Part shown: positions 33,865-42,939 of the stretch, in pieces
Layout: every line of letters starts with the position of its first letter
How positions within the stretch are numbered: position 1 is the stretch's first letter
Assembly: GCA_963816785.1 (NCBI GenBank)
Contig: CAWFLL010000004.1
Location: 1,701,493 to 1,765,492, forward strand
Reading direction: 5' to 3'
Source of the DNA: VRUE01 sp963816785
GTDB taxonomy: Bacteria; Actinomycetota; Thermoleophilia; Solirubrobacterales; 70-9
Length of the DNA stretch: 64,000 bases
The notes under the pieces: model-generated
The model's database searches: none
What the model saw: the letters and a program-made list of their open reading frames with translations, nothing else
Told to the model about the DNA's origin: nothing
Program-made: the position numbers and the translations under genes

Positions 33865-36105
33865 ATGCGGTTGATCGTCACCGAGAAGAACAACAGCGCC
33901 AAGAAAATCGCTGAGATCCTCAGCGGTGGGGACGCCTCCAGCGACAAAACGTTCAAGGTCCCCTACTACACCTGGTCCGACGCCGATGGGGAGCACCGCT
34001 CGATCGGGCTCAAGGGCCATGTGCTCGGGCCGACGTTCCCCGAGGGCTACTCGAACTGGCAGAAGACCGACCTGCACGATCTGATCGACGCCAAGCTGAT
34101 CAAGGAGCCGACCGACAAAAACGTCGTCAAGGCGATCAAAAAAGTCGCCAAAGAAGCAGACGAGCTGGTGATCGCCACCGACTTCGACCGCGAGGGCGAG
34201 CTGATCGGCCTCGAGGCGCTCGAGGAGATGCTCGACGCGAACCCCGCGCTCGGCTCCCGCGAGGAAGCCGACGCCGGCACCCTGAACATCAAGCGCGCCC
34301 GCTACTCGGCGCTGACCAAGCAGGAGATCGAGCGCGCCTTCGCCGAGCTCGACGAGCTCTCCTTCCCGCTCGCCAACGCCGGCGCCGCCCGCCAGGACAT
34401 CGACCTGCTCTGGGGCGCGACCCTGACCCGCGCCGTCTCCATCAGCACCCGCCGATTCGGCTCCAACTTCCTCTCGGTCGGGCGCGTCCAGAGCCCGACG
34501 TTGGGCCTGATCGTCGAGCGCGAGCTCGAGCGCCGCGCCCACGTCGCCAAACCGTTCTGGGAGCTGTTCGCCAACTTCCAGCATCCGGACGGCAACTTCG
34601 AGACCCACCACGTCACCGACAAATTCTGGGAGAGGGGGGAGGCCGACGCGGCGCTCGCCGGCACGAGTTCCCCCGGCACGGTCAAATCGGTCACCGCCCG
34701 CAAGAACACCCGCAAGCCGCCGACTCCCTACAACACGACCGCCTTCACGACCGACGCCTCCAGCCGCCTCGGGATCACCCCGGCCAGCGCGATGCGGATC
34801 GCCGAGGACCTCTATATGGACGGCTTCATCTCCTACCCGCGGACCGACAACACGGTGTACCCGGCGTCGCTGCCGCTCGGCGAGCTGATCGGCTCGCTCG
34901 TCCGGATCAAGGAGTTCTCGGCCGCCGCGGGCCTGCTCGACGGCGAGCTGAAGCCGACCCGCGGCAAAAAAGAGACCACCGACCACCCGCCGATCTACCC
35001 GACCCAGGCGATCCACCCAGGCGCGCTCGAGGGCCCGAAGCGCCGCGTCTATGAGCTCGTCGTGCGCCGCTTCCTCGCCACCTTCAGCCCGCCGATGATC
35101 ACCGAGTCGACCCGAGCCGACATCGAGGCGGGCTCGGAGACGTACTTCGTCCGGGGCTCGGTCGTCGTCGACCCCGGCTACGCCGGCATCTACACCTACG
35201 CCCGCTCTGCCGACGAGGAGATCCCGAAACTGGAGGAGGGCCAGCGGCTCGAGCTCGACGGCGACCCCTGGATCATCGACAAGGAGACCCAGCCGCCCTC
35301 GCGGATCTCCCAGGGCAAACTGATCGAGATGATGGAGGAGCGGGGCCTCGGCACCAAGGCGACGCGCGCCGAGATCATCCAGAAGCTCTACGACCGCGGC
35401 TACGTCTACGGCAATCCGCCCGTCCCCTCCGAGACGGGAATCGCGATGTACGAGGCCTTCAGGAAGTACGTGCCGGAGATGGCGACCCCGGAGATGACTG
35501 CCCAGCTCGAGGCGGAGATGGACCGGATCGCCGCCGGCGAGATGACCAAGGGCGAGGTGGTGAGCGAGAGCCGCGAGCTCCTGCACCGGACCTGGTCGGA
35601 GATCGACGAGCGCCGCGAGGACCTGGCGAAGGTCGTCTGGGCTGGGATGGACCAGGACCGCATCCTCGGCCCCTGCAAGGTCTGCGAAGAGGCCGGTCGC
35701 ACCAAGGAGGACGGCTCGCCAAACATGCTGCGGATCATCCGGGCGAAAAAATCGGGCAAACGGTTCGTCGGTTGCACCGGCTGGTCGGCGGACGACCCGG
35801 ACTCCTGCGACCAGACATTCCCGCTGCCGCAGCGCGGCGACGTCTTCCGGCTCGAGGAGCGCTGCACGGTCTGCGACCGGACGCCGCGGCTCAAAGTCGT
35901 CCCGTTCCGCGGCCGTCCGTGGAACCTCTGCCTCAACGACGAGTGCGAGTCGATGCAGGAGATGAAGCGGCGGCGCGCCGAGCGCGAAGCGGCGAAAGCG
36001 GCGAAAGCGGCTATGGCGAAGAAGCCGCCGTCCGACGGCTCGGAGGATTCGGCCGGAACGGCGACACGCCGACGGAAACGAGCCAAAGCTTCGGCCAAGG
36101 GCTGA
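33865..36105 (+). CDS. topA: DNA topoisomerase I (type IA), archaeal-like
   Basis: 746 residues. Toprim domain MRLIVTEKNNSAKKIAEIL with acidic motif ATDFDREGELIG; active-site Tyr near residue 324 in FISYPRTDN; helix ISQGKLIEMMEERGLGTKAT. Two zinc-type ribbons follow (CKVCEEAG with a distal GCTGW and SCDQ, then CTVCDRTP with NLCLNDEC), and the tail is Lys/Arg/Ala rich. The N-terminal region (TEKNNSAKKI, GLKGHVLGPTFPEGYSNW) resembles archaeal TopA and not the VESPAKAKTI type normal for bacteria. ATG 33865 starts the Toprim domain. It relaxes negative supercoils. Confidence 0.95.
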   Translation: MRLIVTEKNNSAKKIAEILSGGDASSDKTFKVPYYTWSDADGEHRSIGLKGHVLGPTFPEGYSNWQKTDLHDLIDAKLIKEPTDKNVVKAIKKVAKEADELVIATDFDREGELIGLEALEEMLDANPALGSREEADAGTLNIKRARYSALTKQEIERAFAELDELSFPLANAGAARQDIDLLWGATLTRAVSISTRRFGSNFLSVGRVQSPTLGLIVERELERRAHVAKPFWELFANFQHPDGNFETHHVTDKFWERGEADAALAGTSSPGTVKSVTARKNTRKPPTPYNTTAFTTDASSRLGITPASAMRIAEDLYMDGFISYPRTDNTVYPASLPLGELIGSLVRIKEFSAAAGLLDGELKPTRGKKETTDHPPIYPTQAIHPGALEGPKRRVYELVVRRFLATFSPPMITESTRADIEAGSETYFVRGSVVVDPGYAGIYTYARSADEEIPKLEEGQRLELDGDPWIIDKETQPPSRISQGKLIEMMEERGLGTKATRAEIIQKLYDRGYVYGNPPVPSETGIAMYEAFRKYVPEMATPEMTAQLEAEMDRIAAGEMTKGEVVSESRELLHRTWSEIDERREDLAKVVWAGMDQDRILGPCKVCEEAGRTKEDGSPNMLRIIRAKKSGKRFVGCTGWSADDPDSCDQTFPLPQRGDVFRLEERCTVCDRTPRLKVVPFRGRPWNLCLNDECESMQEMKRRRAEREAAKAAKAAMAKKPPSDGSEDSAGTATRRRKRAKASAKG

Positions 36106-36117
36106 GGCCTCCCGCCG

Positions 36118-36714
36118 TTGTTCATCTCTCTTGAGGGGATCGACGGGTCAGGCAAGAGCACCCAGGCGAAGCTGCTCGCGGAGGCGCTCGGGCCCGACAC
36201 GCTCTCGATCCGCGAGCCGGGCGGGACCGACGTCGCCGAGCGGATTCGCACCCTGCTCGCCGACCCTGAGCTGGAGCTCGACCCGCTGGCCGAGCTTCTG
36301 CTCTTCCTCGCGGCGCGGGCCGATCTCACCGCGCGGGTGATCCGACCGGCGCTCGAGGCCGGCCGCGACGTCGTCTGCGACCGCTTCGGCGACTCGAGCG
36401 TCGCCTACCAGGGCGCGGCGCGCGGGCTCGGGGTCGGCGAGGTCATCTCCCTCAGCGATGCCGCCAGCGAGGGGCTGTGGCCCGACCTGACCGTGCTGCT
36501 GAGGATCGAGCCCGAGCTCGGCCTCGAGCGGGCGGAGGGCGACGATCGCTTCGAGTCCGAGGGGCTGGAGCTGCAACGGACCGTCGCCGTCGCCTACGAG
36601 GAAATCGCGAAGATCGCTTCCGACCGGGTGGTCGCCATCGACGGCGAGGGCACGGTGGAGGAGGTGCACGAGCGGGTGATGGGGGTCGTCGATGAGCGGC
36701 GCGGCGCTGGCTGA
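36118..36714 (+). CDS. tmk: Thymidylate kinase
   Basis: 198 residues from TTG 36118 (MFISLEGIDGSGKSTQAK). P-loop EGIDGSGKST, the dTMP site REPGGTDVAERIR, the DR motif in VVCDRFGDSSVAYQG and a lid region near residue 145 match Tmk. It phosphorylates dTMP to dTDP for DNA synthesis. It overlaps holB by 23 bases, the common tmk-holB pairing. Confidence 0.97.
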   Translation: MFISLEGIDGSGKSTQAKLLAEALGPDTLSIREPGGTDVAERIRTLLADPELELDPLAELLLFLAARADLTARVIRPALEAGRDVVCDRFGDSSVAYQGAARGLGVGEVISLSDAASEGLWPDLTVLLRIEPELGLERAEGDDRFESEGLELQRTVAVAYEEIAKIASDRVVAIDGEGTVEEVHERVMGVVDERRGAG

Positions 36715-37804
36715 GGCGACCGAGCACCAACCGCGGGCGCGCCTGATGCTGAACGCGGCGCTCGCATCCGGGCCCGCGCACGCGTACCTGTTCAACGGTC
36801 CGCGGGGGGCCGGCAAGCGCGCCGCGGCGCGGGCGTTCGCGGCGGAGATCCTCGCCGCGAAGGCGGAGGACCCCGACGAGGCCCGCCGCCGGGCCCTGCT
36901 CGACCCCTCGCCGCACCCCGACCTGGTCTGGCTGGCGCCGAGCGGCGCTCAGCATATGGTCGAGGAGGTGCGTGAGCGGGTGATCCGCGCCGCCGCCTAC
37001 CGGCCTTTCGAGGGCGGCAGCCGCGTCTTCGTCGTCGAGTCCGCCGAGGCGATGCGTGACGAGAGCCAGAACGCGCTGCTGAAGACGCTTGAGGAGCCGC
37101 CCCAATTCGTCCACCTGATCCTGCTCAGCTCGGAACCGGCGGCGCTGCTGGAGACGGTCGCCTCCCGCTGCCAGCCGGTCGAGTTCGCGCCGCTGCCGGT
37201 CGAGGCGATGGAGGCGGCGCTGAGCGGCGCCGCCGAGCCGGATCAGGTCGCCGCGGCCGCCCACCTTGCCGCAGGCGACCTCGACCTCGCGCGCGCCCTG
37301 CTGGAGGCCGATGGGCGCGAGCTTCGGACCGAGGCGGAGCGATGCGCCGCCGCGGCAATCGACGCCGAGAGCGCGTCGGCTCCCTGGAAGCGATTGCTCG
37401 AAACCGCCGAGCAGGCCGGCGCCGGTGTCGAGGAGTCGACCCGCGAGGCGCTGGAGGAGGAGAAGGCCGCCGGCGTCAGACGCTCGGCCCGCGAGATCGC
37501 CGATGAGGCCAAGCGCACCGGCCGCCGCCGCCGCACCGAGGTCCTCGATCTCGGCCTTGCGCTGCTCGCCGCCTGGTTCAGGGACCTCGGGGCCACCGCC
37601 GCCGGCGCTGGAGATCTTGTCTTCAACCGCGACCGCCTCGACCTGCTCGGGGCCCAGGCGGAGGGTCTCGACCCATCCCGCGCCCGCAGGGCGGCCGAGC
37701 TGGTGCAGGACACGCGGCGCCGCCTCGACCTCAACGTCTCCGAGGAGCTGGCGCTGGAGGCGCTGCTCTACGGCCTGGAGCGAACCCTGGCCGGACGGGC
37801 CTAG
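36692..37804 (+). CDS. holB: DNA polymerase III subunit delta prime
   Basis: 370-residue clamp-loader subunit. HAYLFNGPRGAGKRAAARAF (P-loop), ESAEAMRDESQNALLKTLEEPP and the SRC motif in TVASRCQPVEF are characteristic. The four-cysteine zinc module found in many delta prime proteins is absent. The C-terminal half is Ala/Glu-rich helices. Operon with tmk. Confidence 0.94.
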   Translation: MSGAALAEATEHQPRARLMLNAALASGPAHAYLFNGPRGAGKRAAARAFAAEILAAKAEDPDEARRRALLDPSPHPDLVWLAPSGAQHMVEEVRERVIRAAAYRPFEGGSRVFVVESAEAMRDESQNALLKTLEEPPQFVHLILLSSEPAALLETVASRCQPVEFAPLPVEAMEAALSGAAEPDQVAAAAHLAAGDLDLARALLEADGRELRTEAERCAAAAIDAESASAPWKRLLETAEQAGAGVEESTREALEEEKAAGVRRSAREIADEAKRTGRRRRTEVLDLGLALLAAWFRDLGATAAGAGDLVFNRDRLDLLGAQAEGLDPSRARRAAELVQDTRRRLDLNVSEELALEALLYGLERTLAGRA

Positions 37805-38244
37805 GTTTCCGCCCGCCGCCGGTCGGGGTCGTCCTCGGCGGCGGAGCCGTCGCCGTTCCCCTGTGCGGCCTGCTCGCGCGCCTTCTCGATCGCCCGCTCC
37901 TGGGCGAGGCGGGTGATCTGGGCCGCCTGGCGCGACATGATCACGCTGAAGTTGAGGGCGAGGCCGAGCAGCATCAGGAGGACGATCGAGAAGAGGGCGA
38001 CGTTGGTGTCGCGGACGCCCATCACGTCGGCCGCGAGGGTGAGCAGGTCGGGGAAGGCCGCGCCGAGCAGCATCGCCAGTCCGGCCACGAACCAGACGAT
38101 GCTGTAGCGCTCCTGGAGGCGGTCGCGGCGGATCAGCTCCAGGATCATCGCCATGAAGGCGATCGCGATCACCGCCGCCAGGATCCGCGTCTGCGCGGTC
38201 AGGTGGACAGCCGGCTCCTGCGCCGCCGCGAGGAGCAGGCTCAT
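37801..38244 (-). CDS. DUF2304 membrane protein
   Basis: 147 residues, three helices (residues 22-40, 50-65, 83-103), with RRDRLQERYSIVWFVAGLAML, which is the DUF2304 signature. The tail is a charged helix then an acidic low-complexity end. Genes of this family commonly sit next to dolichol-phosphate-mannosyltransferase-like genes, as here, and are thought to help sugar-lipid transfer. The start overlaps the stop of the upstream glycosyltransferase by 4 bases. Confidence 0.88.
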   Translation of the reverse strand: MSLLLAAAQEPAVHLTAQTRILAAVIAIAFMAMILELIRRDRLQERYSIVWFVAGLAMLLGAAFPDLLTLAADVMGVRDTNVALFSIVLLMLLGLALNFSVIMSRQAAQITRLAQERAIEKAREQAAQGNGDGSAAEDDPDRRRAET

Positions 38245-38966
38245 CGCTCCGCCCCCACCCGCCGCGGCCGGAACTGGCCGACCAGCAGCACGATCAAGCC
38301 CTTGAAGATGAAGAAGGCGGAGCGCAGCGGGGTCAGGAAGGAGGACCCTCCGACCCGCTCCAGCATCCGCACCGGCACCTCCTCGACCCGCAGTCCCTCA
38401 CGGACCGCGAGCTGCAGCGACTCGATCTCGGCGAAGTCAGGCGAGTAGTTCTCGCTGAACAGCTCCATCACCCTCCGGTTCGCCGCGCGCATCCCGCTCG
38501 TGGTGTCGGTGAAGCGCTGCCGGGTCGCGACGGTGAGGAAGAAGCGGAAGACGCTGGTCCCGATCCGGCGAGAGATCGTCGGCCTGTAATCGTCGCTCTC
38601 GGCCTGACCGGGATCGCTGTAGCGGGACCCGATCACGAGGTCGGCGCGGTCGGCGCGCACCTCCTCGAGGAGCCGCCCCACCTCCGCCGGTGGGTGCTGG
38701 CCATCGGCATCGAGATGGGCGCAGAAGTCATAGCCCTGGCGGAGCGCATAGAGGTAGCCGGTCTGGAGGGCGGCCCCCAGCCCCTGGTTGAAAGGAAGCG
38801 ACGCGACGATCGCCCCCGCCTCGCGGGCGCTTGCGGCGGTCCCGTCGTCGGACCCGTCATCGACGACCAGCACATCGGCGTCGGGAAGTCGCTCGCGCAC
38901 CCCGGCGATCACCGAGGCGACGGAGCCCTCCTCGTTCCAGGCGGGGACGAAGACCAGTGTCCTCAT
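38241..38966 (-). CDS. Family 2 glycosyltransferase (dolichyl-phosphate mannosyltransferase-like)
   Basis: 241 residues. GT-A start VFVPAWNEEGSVASVI, VVDDGSDDGTAASA and the DxD in CAHLDADGQHPP, then DLVIGSRY and TDTTSGMRAANR, match GT2 polyprenyl-phosphate sugar transferases. A C-terminal hydrophobic segment (residues 215-230) may associate with the membrane. Works with the overlapping DUF2304 gene. ATG 38966 chosen; the open frame runs upstream to 39146 without family content. Confidence 0.93.
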   Translation of the reverse strand: MRTLVFVPAWNEEGSVASVIAGVRERLPDADVLVVDDGSDDGTAASAREAGAIVASLPFNQGLGAALQTGYLYALRQGYDFCAHLDADGQHPPAEVGRLLEEVRADRADLVIGSRYSDPGQAESDDYRPTISRRIGTSVFRFFLTVATRQRFTDTTSGMRAANRRVMELFSENYSPDFAEIESLQLAVREGLRVEEVPVRMLERVGGSSFLTPLRSAFFIFKGLIVLLVGQFRPRRVGAER

Positions 38967-39084
38967 CACGACTCCAGGTGCTCGGCGCTCATGCCGCGAT
39001 TCTCCCATGCAGCCCAGGCGGCATTGTGTTAGTAAACCTTCATGAAGAGAAAGCAGGGGATCTGATGAGAGAGGGCCGGCGGCT

Positions 39085-40386
39085 GTGACCCGGATCGGAA
39101 TGCGGCTCTGGCTGGCCGGCGCCTTCGCCGCGGTCAGCCTGATCACGGCCGGCGCGATCTACCTGCTCGGGGATCGCCCGAAAGCGGTTCTCGGAGCGCT
39201 CGCGCTCGGCGTCCTCGCCGGCTTCCTGATCGCGGTCGGGATCACCCACCGGGTGACGCGCCTGTCGCGGGCCGCCGGCGAGATGGCTGCCGGATCCTTC
39301 GACGTCCCGCTGGAGGCGGGGGGCCGCGACGAGATCGGCGAACTCGCCCGCTCTCTGGAGACGATGCGCGCCTCGTTGAAGGAGAGCTTCGGCGTGCTGA
39401 CCGCAGACCGCAACAAGCTGCAGGCGATCTTCGACGGGTTGACCGACGTCGTCGTCGTCGTCGACCAGGACGGGCCCCTGAGGTTCTCCAACAGCGCCGC
39501 GGAGAGCCTGCTCGACTCGACCGGCCTGCTCCCGGAGGCGATGCGGCCGCACCTGAACCGGGCCGTGGAGCTCGGCTTCGCGGCCCACCCGGCGCTGCGG
39601 ATCGGCGACCGCGCCTACGCGATGACCGCCCGCGCGCTACCGGACGAGCGCGCCGTCCTGATTGTCGCCCGCGACCGCACCGACGAGATGCGCCGTGAGC
39701 TGGCCGAAGCCGACTTCATCTCCAACGCCGCTCACGAGCTGCGCAATCCGCTGGCCGGAATCTCGAGCGCGATCGAGGTGCTCCAGGAGGGGGCCAAGGA
39801 CGATCCGCAGGCGCTCGACCACTTCCTCGGGCACCTCGCCGAGGACACCGAGCGGATGAACCGGCTGACCCAGTCGCTGCTGACCCTGGCCCGGGTCGAG
39901 TCGGTGGGGGCGGGGGAGGGCGAGGGGGTCGACATCCCGGCTGCGATCCGCGACGTCGTCGAGGCCGTTGAGGTCCCGCGCCACGTCGAGCTGGTCGTCG
40001 AGGTCGAGCCGGACCTCGCCGCCGAGGGTGACCCGACCCTGCTGCGGCAGGTGATTATCGGGCTGCTCACCAACGCGTTCAAGAACACGCCACCACCCGG
40101 GACGGTTACCGTTCGCGGTCGCCGTGACGGGGAGAGAGGAGTCGAGCTGGCCGTGATCGACACCGGAACCGGGATCCCGGAGGCGGAGATCGAGCGCGTG
40201 TTCGAGCGCTTCTACCGCCGTTCCGAGACCCGCAACCACGAGGGCTTCGGCCTCGGCCTGGCGATCGCACGGCGGATGGTCGACGTGATGGGCGGCGAAA
40301 TCGGCGCCAGCTCGGTCGAGGGCCAGGGCAGCACCTTCTGGGTCCGCCTCCCGCTCGCCCAACCCAGCCCGACACCGGTGGCATGA
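39085..40386 (+). CDS. Sensor histidine kinase (HAMP, PAS, HisKA, HATPase)
   Basis: 433 residues from GTG 39085. Two membrane helices close to each other (residues 7-25 and 32-55) with almost no extracellular loop, a HAMP linker (RVTRLSRAAGEMAAGSFD), a PAS-like segment near 115-205, phospho-acceptor His near residue 217 in NAAHELRNPLAGI, and the ATPase boxes NAFKNTPPPG, DTGTGIPEAE and GFGLGLAIARRM. The lack of a sensor domain outside suggests an intramembrane or cytoplasmic signal. The response regulator follows after 13 bases. Confidence 0.95.
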   Translation: MTRIGMRLWLAGAFAAVSLITAGAIYLLGDRPKAVLGALALGVLAGFLIAVGITHRVTRLSRAAGEMAAGSFDVPLEAGGRDEIGELARSLETMRASLKESFGVLTADRNKLQAIFDGLTDVVVVVDQDGPLRFSNSAAESLLDSTGLLPEAMRPHLNRAVELGFAAHPALRIGDRAYAMTARALPDERAVLIVARDRTDEMRRELAEADFISNAAHELRNPLAGISSAIEVLQEGAKDDPQALDHFLGHLAEDTERMNRLTQSLLTLARVESVGAGEGEGVDIPAAIRDVVEAVEVPRHVELVVEVEPDLAAEGDPTLLRQVIIGLLTNAFKNTPPPGTVTVRGRRDGERGVELAVIDTGTGIPEAEIERVFERFYRRSETRNHEGFGLGLAIARRMVDVMGGEIGASSVEGQGSTFWVRLPLAQPSPTPVA

Positions 40387-40399
40387 GGAGGAATGGGAG

Positions 40400-41104
40400 A
40401 TGAGCAGCGGCCACATCCTGATCGCCGACGACGAGCCCTCGGTGCGCGACTCGGTCGGCTACGCGCTCGCCCAGGAGGGGTTCGAGGTCACGCCGGCCGC
40501 CGATGGCGACGAGGCCACCGCCAAGCTCGGCGACGGCATCCCCTTCGACCTCCTGATCCTCGACATCATGATGCCGGGCCCCAGCGGCCTCGACATCTGC
40601 CGCGACGTTCGCTCCCGCAGCGCGGTTCCGATCATCGTCCTCACGGCGAAGGACGCCGAGGTCGACAAGGTGGTCGGTCTCGAGGTCGGGGCTGACGACT
40701 ACGTCACCAAGCCGTTCTCGGTGCGCGAGCTGCTCGGGCGGGTCCGCGCCCAGCTCCGTCGCCGCGAGCTCGACCGCGCGCCGCTTCCGCAGGCGGTGCG
40801 GATCGAATCAGGGTCGGTCGCGATCGACCTCGTCCGCCACGTCGCGACGGTGCGCGACGTGCCCGTCAACCTGACCCGCTCAGAGTTCCAGCTCCTGCGG
40901 CTGCTGGTTGCCCGGCCCGGTGAGGTGTTCGCCCGCCGCCAGATCATGGAGGAGCTCTGGCAGACCGAGTTCGATGGCGACGAACGTGCCTGCGACGTCC
41001 ACATCTCGAACCTACGGCAGAAGGTCGAGCGCGATCCGCAGAACCCCGAGCTCGTCGTCACCGTGAGGGGCGTCGGCTACAAGTTCGCCGGGCCCGAATC
41101 CTGA
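40400..41104 (+). CDS. OmpR/PhoB-family response regulator
   Basis: 234 residues. Receiver with acidic pair IADDEPS, phospho-acceptor Asp near residue 54 in LLILDIMMPG, Thr in IVLTAKDAE and Lys in DDYVTKPFS; winged helix in the C-terminal part (LTRSEFQLLRLLVARPGEV, RACDVHISNLRQKVE, VRGVGYKF). Partner of the upstream kinase. A good ribosome site GAGGAATGGGAG precedes ATG 40400. Confidence 0.97.
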   Translation: MSSGHILIADDEPSVRDSVGYALAQEGFEVTPAADGDEATAKLGDGIPFDLLILDIMMPGPSGLDICRDVRSRSAVPIIVLTAKDAEVDKVVGLEVGADDYVTKPFSVRELLGRVRAQLRRRELDRAPLPQAVRIESGSVAIDLVRHVATVRDVPVNLTRSEFQLLRLLVARPGEVFARRQIMEELWQTEFDGDERACDVHISNLRQKVERDPQNPELVVTVRGVGYKFAGPES

Positions 41105-41247
41105 GTTTCAATCGCCATGCGCCGGTTCGGGGCCCTGTTCTCACGTACCGGTATGTTTAGAACGTGTTCAGGGGCGGGCCATCTGAACGGCGGCGTATTC
41201 CCCACCATCAAGCCGTTTCGTGCCCTCGAGCCCGAGCTTTTCTTTTA
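41105..41247. other. Intergenic region without gene
   Basis: No coding signal. One small hairpin, GTTCAG/CTGAAC around 41167-41188, follows the response regulator and could attenuate transcription. The last bases (CTTTTCTTTTATTG) are unusually AT-rich for this genome and lead into the structured region. Confidence 0.5.
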
Positions 41248-41500
41248 TTGACGCCGCCGCTCCTTGACTTTGGAGTCCCGCTGTGTTCTCATCACCGGCG
41301 TCTGTGGGCAGGGCTTCCTTTGGGAAGCCATACCCAAAGGCAGGGTACCCAGTCAGGCCAACAGTGAGTCGGCTTGGGGGCGCTTGGCAAGGAGTCCCGA
41401 AGCCGACTCACAAAGGCCGACGGTGCCGGATTTTCCCACCGGCCCCGAGCAGTTAAGCCGGCGTTCGAATTCCCACGACGCCGGCAGGAAGCAAGCGGAC
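41248..41500 (+). ncRNA. Candidate structured RNA with alternative hairpins
   Basis: No convincing protein. Perfect stems: GGCTTCC/GGAAGCC (41312-41318 with 41323-41329); CCTTTGGG/CCCAAAGG (41317-41324 with 41333-41340); TACCC/GGGTA (41331-41335 with 41343-41347); GTGAGTCGGCTT/AAGCCGACTCAC (41364-41375 with 41400-41411); GCCGG/CCGGC (41425-41429 with 41439-41443), which competes with CGGTG/CACCG; GCCGGCGT/ACGCCGGC (41457-41464 with 41478-41485). The first three exclude one another, as in a switch. TTGACG (41248) and TTGACT (41264) are possible -35 boxes on +. I cannot assign it to tmRNA, RNase P, SRP, 6S, tRNA or 5S. The strand is uncertain. Confidence 0.45.
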
Positions 41501-41558
41501 ACAGCCCGGGCCGGCCACCCTCACCGGTCGGCCCGGGGTGACCGCTCTCTCTGGCGAC

Positions 41559-42886
41559 TCAGTCTCTCGGCCCCCGGCCGTCGCCGTTGGCGACCTCGGC
41601 CGCCGCCTCGGGGCCGATGAACGGGGACAGCGCGATGTAGCTGGAAAGCGGCGCGATCTCGGGCATGCTCTGCGGGCCCTTGCTGATGATCGTCTGGTAG
41701 AAGAGGCCCCAGACCGCGCCGATTACGGCGTCGGCGACGAACAGCTCGACGTCGGGGTTGAGGAGATAGCCGGGCTTGAGCAGGACCCGCATCTGCTCGA
41801 TCGAGCGGTCTCGTTGCGCCAGGGCCTTGGGGCCCGCCGCCGAAGTCTCGACCGCGGCCAGCCTGGCGAAGTCCGGTTCTGTCGCGCTGAAGAAACACAG
41901 TGCCCCCAGTCCGGCCCGCAGGGCGTTGGGCCAGTCCGGCGAGCGCCGAGCCGCGGGCAGGACCACGGCCATCACCTGCGCCGCCGCCGAGTCGAGCGTC
42001 GCCAGCAGCGCCCCTTCCTTGTCCTCGAAGTTCGCATAGAAGGTCGCCTGCGACATCTGGGCGCGGGCGGCGATCTCGGCGATCGTCACCGCCGGGTAGC
42101 CGCGCTCGCCGGCGACCGCGGCAAGCGCCCGGATGATCCGCTCCGGCTGGCTGTATGCGACGAACGCCGGCGGATGGGTATCGAACTCGCGCGGGCGACG
42201 ACCCATGAGGCGAAGCGGGACGGGTGGAGCCTCGTATCCCAAAGCCCAATCCATCAGGTGATCGGCCAGATCTGGCAGCTTCTCCTCTGCTCCCCGGCGC
42301 AGGTGGACCTGGACGATCATCTGCGCGCCTCCGAGCAGCGCCCGGATCATTTCCGGAGGTAGTTCCTCGCGCCGGTGATATCCGCGATCGCCGGGCCGAC
42401 GACCGCCCCGAAGTGATCCATCGCTCTTTGGAGGGCCTCGTGCCCGCGGGGCCCGAGATCGTAGGGGTGGTTGTAACAGAGGTCCGCGGCCGCCGGCTGC
42501 AACACGACTGCCTCGAACATCCGCCGCAGCGCGCGGCGAGCGCGCTCCTCCACAGTCCCCTCTCCCTCGAGCTCTGTGCTGGCGATCTCGATGGCCATCT
42601 CCAGGAGGGCATCGAAGGTCGCCAGGAAGCAGTCCTCCTTGTCGCGGAACAGGTCGTAGAAGGAGCTGCGCGAGACCCCGGACAGCTCGAGCAGATCTCC
42701 GACGGTGGTCGCGGCGTAGCCCTTGTCGGCGACGGACGCGACCATCGCTCCGTACAGGCGCTCGAGCTGGTTGCGGGCTCCCCCCTGGCGTGAGGGCTGG
42801 GGCCCGGGTCGCAGCATCCTCTCGCGGAGGCGGTCGGCATCGCCCCAAGGGGTGCGGTCGACGTCGCCATGAGCGTTACCGGACAT
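41559..42886 (-). CDS. Double-TetR transcriptional regulator, one frameshift
   Basis: The first TetR unit (from ATG 42886) has the helix-turn-helix YAATTVGDLLELSGVSRSSF followed by YDLFRDKEDCFLATFDALL and a ligand domain; it hits a stop at 42347. The chain continues in another frame (MIRALLGGAQMIVQVHLRR and so on), completing the first ligand domain and then entering a second TetR unit (AVTIAEIAARAQMSQATFY, ANFEDKEGALLATLDSAA). A missing base near 42370 would join them into a ~443-residue tandem regulator. Alternatively the ATGA overlap at 42347-42350 is real, but the second product would then start in mid-domain. Confidence 0.8.
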
Positions 42887-42939
42887 CTGGCTCCCCGCGC
42901 CTCGACATCGGCTCGCAGTCTCGCGCCGGAGGAACGCGA

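Noticed and set aside
41440..41490. tRNA or tmRNA T-arm (GCGTTCGAATTCC)
   Set aside because: The T-loop-like bases sit in a 13-base loop of an 8-base stem; there is no acceptor stem, anticodon arm or CCA, and no tmRNA tag frame.
42347..42886. Short stand-alone TetR gene of 179 residues
   Set aside because: Its ligand domain is cut short and continues in the next frame, so it is the first part of a longer double-TetR protein.
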